The notes below the pieces were generated by a model, which had not been told where the DNA came from, made no database searches, and saw nothing but the letters and a program-made list of their open reading frames with translations. A stretch of DNA of 63,846 nucleotides from Frankia sp. R82 (GTDB taxonomy: Bacteria; Actinomycetota; Actinomycetes; Frankiales; Frankiaceae), in NCBI RefSeq assembly GCF_023716925.1, contig NZ_JAMQQG010000022.1:1-63846 (forward strand). The letters run 5' to 3'. Of the stretch, positions 38,010 to 47,270 are shown piece after piece. Each line of letters starts with the position of its first letter. Position 1 is the first letter of the stretch. The translations under genes were made by a program, and so were the position numbers.

Positions 38010-39398
38010 TCATCCTCTCTCGGGCATGGCCGGCTCCGGCGCCGCGGCCCACATCGTGTGGCCCGGGCCGGAGGACTCCTGGCCGGGCCCGGCGGGAAAG
38101 CGGGCGTGGACCCGCCAGCCGCCCGCTGGCCGTGGGCCGGCGGTGACGAGGCCGCCGAACGCCGCGGCCCGTTCCCGCATACCGACGAGTCCCTGGCCGC
38201 CGTTGCTCTGGCCGCCGTTGCTCTGTCGATGCGGCTCGGTGGCCGGCTCGGAAGGCTGTTTGGCCCGCGCCGCCGGGACCAGACAGGGCTGTTCCCCGCC
38301 GACGTCCAGAATCTCGACGTCGACTCCGTGCGGGCTGTAACGCAGCCGGACCTGGGCCACCGCCCCGGGCCCGCCATGTTTGAGGGTGTTGGTCAGCGCC
38401 TCCTGGACGAGCCGGAACACGGTGAGCTCGGCGCCGGCGGACATTGCGCGCGGCTCGCCGTCGATCTCCAGACTGACCGGCAGGCCGGTGGCGCGGACCT
38501 GTTCGGCCAGCCGGTCGAGATCCCCGAGGCCGGGTTGTGGCGCCCGGATGTCCTGCTCGCTGTCGTCTCGCAACACGCCGAGCAGCCGACGCATCTCCGC
38601 GAGTGCCTCCCTGCCGGTGTCCGAGATCGCCTCGGCCGCGCGGCCGGCCACGGCAGGATCGGTATCGAGAGTGAGCCCCACGCCGTCGGCAAGCGCGATG
38701 ACGACGGCGAGGTTGTGCGCGACGATGTCGTGCATCTCGCGGGCTATCCGGGCCCGCTCGGCCGCGGCGCCCAGGCGGCTCTGCTGTTCGTGTTCGCGTT
38801 CGAGCCGGGCCGCGCGGTCCTCCAGGTAGGCCAGTCGGGCCCGGCGGTCGCCGATGTTCACCCCGGTCGCGCAGGCCGCGATCACCATGCCGGTGAGGAA
38901 CACGAACGCGCTGAACGCGGGCTGTACCGAAGGACCGCCCCAGCGCACCGCGGCCAGCACCACGCCGGCTTCGACGACACCGGCCGCGACCAGCATCCAG
39001 CGCCGGGAGCGGGACGCGGCCACGGTGTAGAGAGCGACCAGCAACGCCGCGTCGCCCGGCGAGCGCACGTTCACCAGCCACTGGACGAAAGCGAGTACCA
39101 CGACGACGGCGAACACCGCGAGGGGACGGGAGCGGCGCCAGATCAGCGGCGGGAGCAGGACGGCCGCGAACACGTGGCCGGCCGGATATCCCTGCGGATG
39201 CAGCACGACGGCGATCAGCGCCACCGCCGCGAGCGGAAGGACGACCGCCGCGTCGACGGCCATCGGATGCGTGGTGAGCAGCCGTCGCAGCGCACCACGG
39301 GAACGCGGGGCGGGCAGGCCACCGCCGGGCGCATCGTGGGCGAGCCACTCCGCCGCGCCGGAGATGACCCGTCGCAGGCCCCGCGCGGAGAGCGCCAC
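38010..39398 (-). CDS. Sensor histidine kinase (HisKA_3 type)
   Basis: A 462-residue membrane kinase. Five or so hydrophobic helices occupy the first 180 residues. A coiled linker (EDRAARLEREHEQQSRLGAA) leads to the HisKA_3 phospho-acceptor AERARIAREMHDIVAHNLAV with His223, and the HATPase part contains the N-box region LVQEALTNTLKHGG and the later G-box GQGLVGMRERAAAFGG. A repeated QSNGGQSNGGQ spacer interrupts the ATP lid. GTG at 39398 starts 5 nt past the permease stop. It forms an operon with the response regulator and the ABC transporter, as in systems that sense cell-envelope stress. Confidence 0.92.
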   Translation of the reverse strand: MALSARGLRRVISGAAEWLAHDAPGGGLPAPRSRGALRRLLTTHPMAVDAAVVLPLAAVALIAVVLHPQGYPAGHVFAAVLLPPLIWRRSRPLAVFAVVVVLAFVQWLVNVRSPGDAALLVALYTVAASRSRRWMLVAAGVVEAGVVLAAVRWGGPSVQPAFSAFVFLTGMVIAACATGVNIGDRRARLAYLEDRAARLEREHEQQSRLGAAAERARIAREMHDIVAHNLAVVIALADGVGLTLDTDPAVAGRAAEAISDTGREALAEMRRLLGVLRDDSEQDIRAPQPGLGDLDRLAEQVRATGLPVSLEIDGEPRAMSAGAELTVFRLVQEALTNTLKHGGPGAVAQVRLRYSPHGVDVEILDVGGEQPCLVPAARAKQPSEPATEPHRQSNGGQSNGGQGLVGMRERAAAFGGLVTAGPRPAGGWRVHARFPAGPGQESSGPGHTMWAAAPEPAMPERG

Positions 39399-39402
39399 GA
39401 CG

Positions 39403-40239
39403 CTAGGCGTCCCGTCGGCGCAGCGCCACCGCCGCCCCGGCCAGGGCGACCGCCGCGTATCCGCAGAACAGTGCAAAGCCGTTCCACGGTGCCATCGACG
39501 TGGGGTCATGGACGACGGACAGGATCGCCTGACCGGCGCTGCTGGGCAGGTACGGATCGATGTTGTCCGACCAGTTGGACGGCAGGAAGTGCACGATCAG
39601 CGGCAGGACGAGCAGGATGCCGAACAGCGTGGCGATACCGCCCGCGGTGCTTCGGATCAGCGCACCGAGCCCGACTCCCAGCAGACCGACGACCGTGAGA
39701 TACAGCCCCCCACCGAGCACCGCGGTGAGGACGCCGGGGTGTCCGAGCGTGGTGTCAATATGCCGCGACGACAGCACCCCCTGCCCGAGGAGGAAGGCGG
39801 TGAAGGACGAGATCGTCATGAGCACGAAGGTGACCGCCGCGAACACGACAGCCTTCGCCCACAGCACGGGCAGGCGGTGGGGCACCGCGGTAAGCGTCGC
39901 TCGGATCATGCCGGTGCCGTACTCGCCGCTGAACGTCAACACACCCAGCACACCGATGGCGAGCTGGGCCAGGAACACCCCGCTGAGGCTGACACCCGTC
40001 GGATCGAAGCGCAGCCGCTCGAGTGGGGATTCCTGGTCCCAGTGCTGGACCCGCGCCCACGAGATGAGGCAGCCGAGGGCGACCACGAAGACGATCGCCG
40101 CGAGCAGGCTGAACAGGGTCGATCGCAGGGAGCGCAGCTTCGTCCACTCCGAGCGCAGGACCCGCCATGGGGTGACCCGGTAGCCGGCGCCGGCCGCGAG
40201 GCCGCTCGGGGCTGGTCGCTCGACGGTTGCCGCGGTCAC
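39403..40239 (-). CDS. ABC-2 type transporter permease
   Basis: A 278-residue membrane protein with about six helices (LRSTLFSLLAAIVFVVALGC, LTVVGLLGVGLGALIRSTAG, IATLFGILLVLPLIVHFLP). It is the permease half of the exporter encoded just upstream; its GTG overlaps the ATPase stop (GTGA at 40236-40239). The type is that of bacitracin/lantibiotic self-protection exporters, but the transported compound is unknown. Confidence 0.9.
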   Translation of the reverse strand: MTAATVERPAPSGLAAGAGYRVTPWRVLRSEWTKLRSLRSTLFSLLAAIVFVVALGCLISWARVQHWDQESPLERLRFDPTGVSLSGVFLAQLAIGVLGVLTFSGEYGTGMIRATLTAVPHRLPVLWAKAVVFAAVTFVLMTISSFTAFLLGQGVLSSRHIDTTLGHPGVLTAVLGGGLYLTVVGLLGVGLGALIRSTAGGIATLFGILLVLPLIVHFLPSNWSDNIDPYLPSSAGQAILSVVHDPTSMAPWNGFALFCGYAAVALAGAAVALRRRDA

Positions 40240-41243
40240 GCCCGCGCTCCTGGCCCGCCGACGACGGCCCCGGCCGTTCCCACCAGCTCCGCTCCCGACC
40301 TGCCCGCCGTTGTCGTCGGGTCACCCGGCGGCGACGACGGCGTACCGCCGTGGTACTCGACGGTGTCCCGGGTCAGGGTCATGAACGCCTCCTCCAACGA
40401 CGCCTGCCGCGGCGTCAGCTCGTACAGCGGGATGCCGGCCCCGGCCGCGGCGATACCGATCCGGTCACTGGACAACCCCGAGACCTCCAGGACGTCGGGA
40501 CCGTCGGCGCGGACCGTGACGTCGGTGGACAGCAACAGATCACGCAGTTCGGTCGCGCGCGGCGACCGCACATGCACGGTGTTTCCCGAGGCGGCGGCGA
40601 CGAAGTCCGCGACGGACTGGTCCGCGATCAGCCGACCCTGCCCGATGACCACGAGATGCTCGGCTGTCAGCGCCATCTCGCTCATCAGGTGGGACGACAC
40701 CAGAACCGTCCGTCCCTGCGCCGCCAGGTCTTTCAGCAGCGTGCGGATCCAGCGGATGCCCTCCGGGTCCAGCCCGTTGACGGGCTCGTCGAAAATCAAC
40801 GTTCCCGGATCGCCGAGCAGCGCCGCCGCGATCCCCAGCCGCTGCCCCATACCCAGCGAGAAACCACCCGCCCGCTTACGGGCCACGGCAGCCAGGCCGA
40901 CCAGCTCGACGACCTCGTCGACCCGTCGACGCCCGATGCCGTGGGTCTGCGCCAGCGCCAGCAGATGGTTGTGGGCCGAGCGCCCGCTGTGCACCGACCG
41001 CGCCTCCAGCAGGGCACCGACCTCGCACAGCGGGGCCCGGAAGTCACGGTAGCGTTGGCCGTTGATGCGGACCGTCCCCGAACTCGGCGTGTCGAGATCT
41101 ACGATCATCCGCATCGTCGTCGACTTTCCCGAGCCGTTCGGCCCGAGAAATCCGGTTACCAGTCCGGGCCGAACCGTGAAACTCAGGTCCGTGACCGCGA
41201 GCTTCTCGCCATACCGTTTGGTGAGACCCGCCACCTCGATCAT
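40236..41243 (-). CDS. ABC transporter ATP-binding protein
   Basis: A 335-residue ATPase: Walker A GPNGSGKST, signature FSLGMGQR, Walker B LIFDEPVNGLDPEG and switch His in VLVSSHLMSE. The signature deviates from LSGGQ in the way usual for BcrA/drug-exporter types. A C-terminal extension of about 100 residues (HVRSPRATELRDLLLSTDVT and beyond) is also typical. It is the first gene of the ATPase-permease-kinase-regulator operon. Substrate unknown, probably an antibiotic or peptide. Confidence 0.94.
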   Translation of the reverse strand: MIEVAGLTKRYGEKLAVTDLSFTVRPGLVTGFLGPNGSGKSTTMRMIVDLDTPSSGTVRINGQRYRDFRAPLCEVGALLEARSVHSGRSAHNHLLALAQTHGIGRRRVDEVVELVGLAAVARKRAGGFSLGMGQRLGIAAALLGDPGTLIFDEPVNGLDPEGIRWIRTLLKDLAAQGRTVLVSSHLMSEMALTAEHLVVIGQGRLIADQSVADFVAAASGNTVHVRSPRATELRDLLLSTDVTVRADGPDVLEVSGLSSDRIGIAAAGAGIPLYELTPRQASLEEAFMTLTRDTVEYHGGTPSSPPGDPTTTAGRSGAELVGTAGAVVGGPGARA

Positions 41244-41545
41244 CAGTGATCACCCATCTGTTGAGATCCGGGGTCGTCCCGCCAAACTAGCCCGCGCGGA
41301 ACACCGCCGACGACGGCCGCAGGAGCGATTTCCGAAAGCCCGGAAATCCACCTTCAGACGTACGCCCCCGAGACCAGAGAGGTACCCGGCCCGCTGTCCT
41401 GGACGAATCAGACCGTGCGGATGGCCGGCTGGGAGACCGCCGCGGCCGGCGGACACGACGGTGCGGCAGGACCGCAGGCCACCGAACATCCCGTGCCAGG
41501 GCGGTGCCCGACTCGTCGGACCGTGCGCCCCCACCGGGCGGATAC
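41244..41545. other. Intergenic gap upstream of the ABC operon
   Basis: About 300 bp between the ABC operon start and the 3' end of the deacetylase gene. It should hold the exporter promoter. I see no palindrome or gene. Confidence 0.4.
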
Positions 41546-42466
41546 TCACAGTGTGACGAACTGATAGCCATGGGCAATAAGTCGGGGCAGGGCGGTGCGC
41601 AGCGCCTCCACGGTCTGCGCACGGTTCCCGCCACCGTCGTGGCAGAGCAGGATGTCGCCGGGTTTTGCCGCGAGTAAGCGCCGCACGATGCGGGCGGGTC
41701 CCGGGCGGGCCCAGTCGCGGGGATCGATGTCCCAGTCGATCGGAGTCAGCCCGTGGCGGGCGGCGGCGGCGAGAACCTCGGGCGACCAGTCACCGCCCGG
41801 GGAGCGGAACAGCCGGGGCGGGACACCGGCGGCCTCGACGAGAACGGCCTGGGCAAGCTCGATCTCCTGCTCGATCGCCCCCGGCGGCCGACGCGCGAAG
41901 GGCTGCGGATGCGTCATCGAATGGTTGCAGACAGCGTGCCCCTCCTGCACGATCCGGGCGACGATGTCCTTGTGCGCATGCGCCTCCACGCCGACGAGGG
42001 AGAACGTGGCCCGTACCCGGTAGCGCGCCAGCAGGGCGAGGACCTGCGGGGTCCAGTGCGGATCGGGCCCGTCGTCGATGGTCAGCGCGACAGCGTCCGG
42101 GGGGGCGTCGGGCAGCAGGTCGTGGACGGTGAAGACCGGGCGGGCCCGGACCGCAGCGGCGGGGACCGTGGGGGGCGCGGCGAGCCCGGCCATCTCGTCC
42201 GGGTTCATGGTGGCGTTCGGGGAGAACCCGTCCCCCGGGCTGGCGATGATCGGCGGCGTCGGCGAGATGGCCGACGGGCGTAGCTCGGACCGCGCCCGCG
42301 GCTGCGCCGGAGAGGATCCCGGCTGGGAGCAGCCGGCGACGGACGCGCCCGTCGCGACCGCGCCGAGCGACACCAGCCAGGACAGCAGCTCCCGTCGGCC
42401 CACCGCGCCGGACGGACCGTCGGCGGATGGCCCGCTGGTCTGCTCATGATGCCTGTCCTTCATCAT
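41546..42466 (-). CDS. Polysaccharide deacetylase (NodB domain), exported lipoprotein
   Basis: A 306-residue exported enzyme. The N-terminus has GRRELLSWLVSLGAVATGAS then VAGC, a Tat-like twin-Arg followed by a lipobox, so it is likely a lipoprotein. The NodB catalytic motifs are all present: ALTIDDGPDPHWTP with the metal and base Asp residues, NHSMTHP (HxxxH), LFRSPGGDWSP, WDIDPRDW and ILLCHDGGG. It removes acetyl groups from cell-wall peptidoglycan or another glycan outside the membrane. It is followed on the same strand by TatA and LCP envelope genes nearby. Confidence 0.92.
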   Translation of the reverse strand: MMKDRHHEQTSGPSADGPSGAVGRRELLSWLVSLGAVATGASVAGCSQPGSSPAQPRARSELRPSAISPTPPIIASPGDGFSPNATMNPDEMAGLAAPPTVPAAAVRARPVFTVHDLLPDAPPDAVALTIDDGPDPHWTPQVLALLARYRVRATFSLVGVEAHAHKDIVARIVQEGHAVCNHSMTHPQPFARRPPGAIEQEIELAQAVLVEAAGVPPRLFRSPGGDWSPEVLAAAARHGLTPIDWDIDPRDWARPGPARIVRRLLAAKPGDILLCHDGGGNRAQTVEALRTALPRLIAHGYQFVTL

Positions 42467-42557
42467 CCCCCTCCGGGACGGTCGATCGGGTGACCGGGGT
42501 GAGCGTGGGCCACGGCGGCCTCCGGTCGGCGCCCGTGGTCGCCGGATCCTCGGGCGT

Positions 42558-44141
42558 TCACGGTGTACAGCTGGTGTCGGCGAAGCCGGGGCCGCCCAGG
42601 ACGGGCGTCGACGCAGTGGGGCTGGCCGGCGTCGCGCTCAGGCCACGATCCGGGCCGGCCATGGACGTCCCGACACCCGGCAAAGCCGTCCCGAGGCCGG
42701 AGAAGGACGTGCCGAGGACGAGAACGAGCCCCTGGGCGGCCGAGGAACTCGCCGCGATCCGCGCGCCGGGGATCGCGGCGGCGAGATCACGGGCCGGGGC
42801 CAGCTCGGCGGGGCCGTAGCGGACGATCGTGCCCACTCGCGTGGTCGGATCCGAGACCGGCACGAGGTCGCCGGCGAAGCCCGCGGCACGAAGCGCCCGA
42901 GCGGTGCGGCTCGCCAGCCCCTTGCGGCCGGTGTCGTTGCGGACCTCGGCGATGTGTACCTTCCCGGGCGCGAGTCGGGACACCGAGGCAGCGGCGGACG
43001 CGGACGCCGACGAGGTCGGGCCGGACGCGGAGGCAGCGGTGGGCACGCCGCGCAGAGGCGGGCGCAGTGGGGCGAGGATCTGCTCGGCCTGCTGGCTGCT
43101 GTAGAGGAGCACATCCCCGTGGGGGGGTATGTCACCCTGGATGTTGACGGCGCCCTCGGCTGAGGTCGGGACGTGGGTGGGCAGGGTGACGAAGGTGGCT
43201 GCGCCACCGGTGAGGCCGTGCAGCCGTCTGGCGAACGTGAGCATCTGCGCAGTCGAAAGCCCCTGGTCGACCTGCAGCGAGCCGCCTACGGCGGCAAGCA
43301 GGCTGGCGATGCGCACCGGATTGGTCAGCACACCGGCACTGGTCGCCCTGGCCAGCAGCTTCGCGAGGAACTGCTGCTGGCGCAGGATCCGCAGCCGCTC
43401 GTCGCCGAGTGCGTGCCGGGTGCGAACGAAGGCGAGTGCCTGGTCGCCGTCCAGATGGTTCTGGCCAAGCCGGCCGTGCCACTGCGACCAGTTGTCGTTG
43501 AGGTTGGCGTGCGAGCCGTCCGGAAGCGGTGCGACGCAGACCGTCACGCCGCCCACAGCGTCGGTCATCGCCTTGAAGCCGGCGAGATCGATGAGGACGA
43601 AATGGTCGATCCGCAGACCGGTGAGTGCCTGCAGGGTGGCGACGGTGGCACCGATGCCACCGTCGGCGAGGACGTTCGTCAGCTTGTCGCGCCCGTCGGC
43701 CGGGGTGTGCGGGGTGTCCGGCGGAGCGGTCACCAGGGTGTCCCGCGGGACCGAGAGCAGCGTCGCCCGCCCGTCGGCACCGAGATGAGCGATGATCGTC
43801 GTGTCGGAGTGCAGCCCTCCGACCTCCGCCTGGCTGCCGTACTCCCCGGCCGTCCCGGCCCGGCTGTCGGTGCCGATCAACAGGATGTTCACGTCTCCGG
43901 GCGCCTCCGGCGGCGGGTGCGCGCCCGACGACAGACGCAGCCGCAGGATCGACCCGCTGAACAACCGGTACCCCGCCCAGCCACCGACGCTGCCGGCGAG
44001 CACGGCGAAGGACAGCACGGCGGCGAGGGCCGTCACCACCCGGGCCGCCACAGACGACGGCTGGCGTGCACCGGCCACCGACCGCTGCCGCCGCACACCG
44101 GCCGGCATGAGCCGGAGTCGATCCGGCTCGCGGATACTCAC
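42558..44141 (-). CDS. LytR-CpsA-Psr (LCP) family cell-wall transferase
   Basis: A 527-residue protein with one N-terminal membrane helix (VVTALAAVLSFAVLAGSVGG), the LCP catalytic domain (VNILLIGTDSRA, DTTIIAHLGADGRATLLSVP, RDTLVTAP, DGRDKLTNVLADGGIGATVA, QALAFVRTRH with Arg residues that bind polyprenyl phosphate) and a C-terminal LytR_C domain (VHIAEVRNDTGRKGLASRTA). LCP enzymes attach teichoic acid-like or arabinogalactan polymers to peptidoglycan. A Ser/Ala-rich linker separates the two domains. It stands in an envelope-gene cluster with deacetylase and TatA. Confidence 0.93.
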   Translation of the reverse strand: MSIREPDRLRLMPAGVRRQRSVAGARQPSSVAARVVTALAAVLSFAVLAGSVGGWAGYRLFSGSILRLRLSSGAHPPPEAPGDVNILLIGTDSRAGTAGEYGSQAEVGGLHSDTTIIAHLGADGRATLLSVPRDTLVTAPPDTPHTPADGRDKLTNVLADGGIGATVATLQALTGLRIDHFVLIDLAGFKAMTDAVGGVTVCVAPLPDGSHANLNDNWSQWHGRLGQNHLDGDQALAFVRTRHALGDERLRILRQQQFLAKLLARATSAGVLTNPVRIASLLAAVGGSLQVDQGLSTAQMLTFARRLHGLTGGAATFVTLPTHVPTSAEGAVNIQGDIPPHGDVLLYSSQQAEQILAPLRPPLRGVPTAASASGPTSSASASAAASVSRLAPGKVHIAEVRNDTGRKGLASRTARALRAAGFAGDLVPVSDPTTRVGTIVRYGPAELAPARDLAAAIPGARIAASSSAAQGLVLVLGTSFSGLGTALPGVGTSMAGPDRGLSATPASPTASTPVLGGPGFADTSCTP

Positions 44142-44243
44142 GCTGTGATGCCCCCCGCCTCACCGAATGAGGATCAGCCGTTCGATACCCGGCCGTCTCA
44201 GGCAACCCTGGACCTGATCCGGCAGGATCGGGCCAGAGGCCGC

Positions 44244-44492
44244 CTACCGCACCTCGTCCGCATCGCGGTGCGACTCCCCGCCCGGCGGGGGATCCTCCGC
44301 CGTGACCTGGGCGGTCGGGGCGGTGGGCAGCGCACCCTGCGTGTCCTCTGCGTGCAGTGCACGCGTCTCCGCCTTGAAGATCCTCAGCGACTGTCCGAGG
44401 GAGCGCGCGGCATCAGGCAGGCGACGGGAACCGAACAGGATCAGGAAGACGGCCGCCACGATCAGGATGTGCCACGGTCCGAACTCACCCAT
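44244..44492 (-). CDS. tatA: Sec-independent translocase protein TatA
   Basis: An 82-residue TatA/E type protein: short N-terminus, membrane helix WHILIVAAVFLILFGSRRLP, amphipathic helix DAARSLGQSLRIFKAETRAL and an acidic, unstructured tail. It forms the pore of the twin-arginine export pathway. It is alone here, with no tatC or tatB, so it is probably an extra copy. A perfect 32-bp palindrome lies 66 bp upstream. Confidence 0.92.
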   Translation of the reverse strand: MGEFGPWHILIVAAVFLILFGSRRLPDAARSLGQSLRIFKAETRALHAEDTQGALPTAPTAQVTAEDPPPGGESHRDADEVR

Positions 44493-44557
44493 CTGAGCGC
44501 TCCTTCCTCGAGCGCGAGGCGCTCACCCGGGCTGTCCCGGGCCTACTCCGAGAATCG

Positions 44558-44589
44558 ACCTACATATGAAAGATCTTTCATATGTAGGT
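44558..44589. promoter_or_regulatory. Perfect 32-bp palindrome upstream of tatA
   Basis: The half ACCTACATATGAAAGA is followed directly by its exact complement TCTTTCATATGTAGGT, with no spacer. It contains a TGAA-N6-TTCA core like the sites at 36854 and 55455. The location, between the Nramp 3' end and tatA, fits an operator for tatA; a cruciform or terminator is less likely without a loop. Confidence 0.65.
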
Positions 44590-44697
44590 TTCGAGAGTAC
44601 CTCTGTTCTCGTTCGTGGGCGACACCGGTGGGCGGGTGAGCGACCAGCGACCCGGGCCGGGTGGGCACCGCCCCCGGGACGCCGCGGACGCCGGCCT

Positions 44698-46449
44698 TCA
44701 GAAGCACAGCAGCAGTCGCATCCCCTTGATCACTACCAGTATCAAGGCGAGCAGAACATAGAGCCGCAACACCAGAACGATCGCGCGACGGCCACGGGAA
44801 CGAGGCGGTTGCCCGAGTGTCTCGAGCGGCGGCATCGTCCATGTGGCGCGGTCCTCCCCAGATCGGCCGGCGCCGTGTCCGACGGACAGGTCAGCGCCGC
44901 ACCCGGGTCCGCGGACCCAGGCAAGCGCACTCGTGGCACCGACGACACCGGCGAGCCCGACCAAGGCCACCGTGACCTGCACGGGCACCCCCAGGCCCGG
45001 AAACAGCGTTGTCAGCACGAGCTGCGCCGACAGGACGATCAGCATGCCAACGATCACGGCGGCCAGAACGTTGAGCCACGGCGGGTTCGTCCACGGCCCG
45101 AGCACTGCTCGGTCGTTGCACAGCAGGACCAGGAACACCGTCGCGCTCGGTAGCAATACCCCGGCCAGCACGTTGACCAGCAGCGTGAGCAGACCGAGGG
45201 GCAACCCCGGGATCATCACCACTGCCGCGGCAAAAACGATCATGGCCAGAAAGCTGCCATGGAACGCCCTCGCCTGCCGCCACGGGCGATGCAGGGAGTG
45301 GCGCAGCCCACTGGCATCGCCGATCGCGTACGAGGTCGAGAGTGCCACGGCCGCCGCGCCGAGCAGCGAACCACTGAGGACCACGACCGCGAACAGGACC
45401 CCGGCCCACGCGCCGACGGCGGAGCCCAGCGACGCCGCCGTGTGCTCGGCGTCGACGAACCCGCCGCCCCGGCCGCCGGCACCGGCACCGGCGCCGGCGA
45501 CATGGTGCAGGGCCGCCGCGCAGGTGGCCAGTGCGGCCGCCGCGCCGGCGACGAACAGGAGCGTGCCCACGGCGATGTCCGCGCGCGCGTAGCGGACCCA
45601 GCGGCTGGTCACCCGCTTGTCCACGACGTTGGACTGCTGGAAGAACAGCTGCCACGGCGAGACCGTCGTCCCGATCATGGCGACGACGAACAGGACGCCG
45701 CGCGTCGGTAACGGGCGCCTTCGCGTCGCCGCCAGGTGCGCTGCGGCCAGCGCCGGGTGATGCGCCTGTACCAGCAGGGCCAACGGGACGACGGCCAGCG
45801 TCCCGAGCAGGGCGGCGAACATCGCGCGTTCCCAGTGCCGGAAACTGCCGCGCGCCGTGACGCCCACCAGCGCCATGGCCGCCAGCGGGACGGACACGAG
45901 CCGGCTGATCCCGAAATACCCGCAGCCGAGGGCGATCCCGATGAACTCGGTCACCAGGGTGAGCGCGTTGAGCACGAGCAGGTCGGCCAGGGCGAAACGC
46001 CCCCAGAGCCGGCCGAAGCGTTCGAAGATCAGCCGCGCGTGTCCGACGCCCGTCACCGCGCCGAGGCGGGCAACCATCTCCTGGTTGACGAACAACACCG
46101 GCGCGAGCAGTATCACCAGCCACAACAGCCGGTAGCCCCGGTCCTGCCCGGCCTGCGCGTACAGCGACAGGCCGCCCGCGTCATTGACCATCACGATGAC
46201 GCCGGGCCCGAGGACGGCGGCGAAGGTCGCCAACCGGCGCCAGCCCGATGTCCGCGGGCCGGTGTCGACCAACGGGATCGTGCCCCACGCACCCACCACG
46301 TCGCCCCGGTGGGCCCGGTCGAGCACCGTACGCCGTTCCACCGGCTGTCCACCGAACGAACCGCGGACGATCACGCCATCGCCCAGGCGGGAGGAGCCGG
46401 CCGCACGGGGCGACGCGGGATCGTGGGATGCACTGTCGCGTGTGGGCAT
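44698..46449 (-). CDS. Nramp-related divalent metal transporter
   Basis: A 583-residue membrane protein with about eleven helices of the Nramp (SLC11) superfamily. The first motif, DPGN in Mn/Fe transporters, is here NDAGG (VIVMVNDAGGLSLYAQAGQD), and the MPH motif of helix 6 is SPW (IGTTVSPWQLFFQQSNVVDK). Loss of the metal-selecting Met/Asn resembles what is described for Nramp-related transporters with other specificity, such as Mg2+. The ATG at 46449 is right after the ArsR gene, 11 nt past its stop, so the two are one operon. The N-terminal 70 residues are a soluble extension. Confidence 0.85.
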   Translation of the reverse strand: MPTRDSASHDPASPRAAGSSRLGDGVIVRGSFGGQPVERRTVLDRAHRGDVVGAWGTIPLVDTGPRTSGWRRLATFAAVLGPGVIVMVNDAGGLSLYAQAGQDRGYRLLWLVILLAPVLFVNQEMVARLGAVTGVGHARLIFERFGRLWGRFALADLLVLNALTLVTEFIGIALGCGYFGISRLVSVPLAAMALVGVTARGSFRHWERAMFAALLGTLAVVPLALLVQAHHPALAAAHLAATRRRPLPTRGVLFVVAMIGTTVSPWQLFFQQSNVVDKRVTSRWVRYARADIAVGTLLFVAGAAAALATCAAALHHVAGAGAGAGGRGGGFVDAEHTAASLGSAVGAWAGVLFAVVVLSGSLLGAAAVALSTSYAIGDASGLRHSLHRPWRQARAFHGSFLAMIVFAAAVVMIPGLPLGLLTLLVNVLAGVLLPSATVFLVLLCNDRAVLGPWTNPPWLNVLAAVIVGMLIVLSAQLVLTTLFPGLGVPVQVTVALVGLAGVVGATSALAWVRGPGCGADLSVGHGAGRSGEDRATWTMPPLETLGQPPRSRGRRAIVLVLRLYVLLALILVVIKGMRLLLCF

Positions 46450-46460
46450 CGCGCCCCCAG

Positions 46461-46838
46461 TCAGGAGGCGGAGGCGGCGCCGCGCAGCCGCCCCCGCGGC
46501 GTGGCTGGCCGGGCCACCCGCCGGATCGCGTACGTCAGCAGGACCCGCGCATCCTCGTCGGACAACGCGTACACCCGATGGCGTCCTACCCGCTCGGCCC
46601 GCACGAGTCCATGCTCGCGCAGGACGCGCAGCTGATGGGACACGGCGGACTGCTCGAGCCCGAGCTCCTCCACCAGCTCGCCGACCAGCCGCGGACCGCC
46701 GGTGAGGCAGACCAGGAGCTGGACCCGGCTCGGCGTCGACAGCGCGAACATCACATCCGCGATCCGCCCCGCCGTGTCCTCGTCCACGCGCAGGCGGCCA
46801 TCGCTGTCCGGGGTCGGCACGGGCGGATGGGCGGACAC
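46461..46838 (-). CDS. ArsR/SmtB-family transcriptional regulator
   Basis: A winged-helix repressor of about 125 residues: LSTPSRVQLLVCLTGGPRLV, GELVEELGLEQSAVSHQLRV, LREHGLVRAERVGRHRVYAL. The metal sites of classic members (CxC in the recognition helix, D-x-H in helix 5) are not evident, so the inducer is unclear. I chose GTG at 46838, which gives a typical family length; a longer frame to 46985 would add a basic tail. It precedes the Nramp gene in an operon and is a candidate for the TGAA-N6-TTCA palindromes elsewhere in the window, though none lies right in front of it. Confidence 0.85.
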   Translation of the reverse strand: MSAHPPVPTPDSDGRLRVDEDTAGRIADVMFALSTPSRVQLLVCLTGGPRLVGELVEELGLEQSAVSHQLRVLREHGLVRAERVGRHRVYALSDEDARVLLTYAIRRVARPATPRGRLRGAASAS

Positions 46839-47019
46839 CAGGCCAGCATAGATCCCGGCCCACCTGAGATCCCGGCCCGCGACACGGCTTCGGAGCGCCA
46901 GCCGGGCCGGATGCGTCCCGCACACACCGGCCAGGCGTCTCCGGGAGCCCGCACCGGCGACCAGGTGAACCCGCCGGAGGATCACCGGGGGTTCTCCTCC
47001 ACGGGTGCGACGGTCGGCG

Positions 47020-47270
47020 TCAGCCGTCTTCGCCGCCCTGTTCGATCAGCCTGCTGGTTGGACGTTCGAGACGGTTCTGGATGAACATGTTTCCGGGAAA
47101 CGTCTCCGGTGTGCCGGGAAAACCATGGAACACCGCGAGGGCGGGGAATCTCCGATCGGCCGGCCCCCGAAAACAGCGGGCAGGCAGATAGAGCAGCCCG
47201 TGATGACTCAGACCGCTGCGGGCGCCGCGAAAAACTACCGACAGCATTTCGCCCTTGCCGTGACGCGCCG
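47020..47270 (-). pseudogene. Putative esterase fragment
   Basis: The minus frame reads MLSVVFRGARSGLSHHGLLY, LPARCFRGPADRRFPALAVF, HGFPGTPETFP. This matches the N-terminal beta-sheet and HG-P oxyanion region of esterase-D/antigen-85-like enzymes, as in the gene at 56612 (ALVYLPPQYF, FPVVYLMHGSPGAPVDWY). The frame then ends without the catalytic Ser, Asp and His. It is a truncated copy. Confidence 0.7.

Noticed and set aside
37746-39698. 650-codon plus-strand frame
   Set aside because: It is antisense to the response regulator and kinase, which have full domain motifs; open antisense frames are expected at this base composition.
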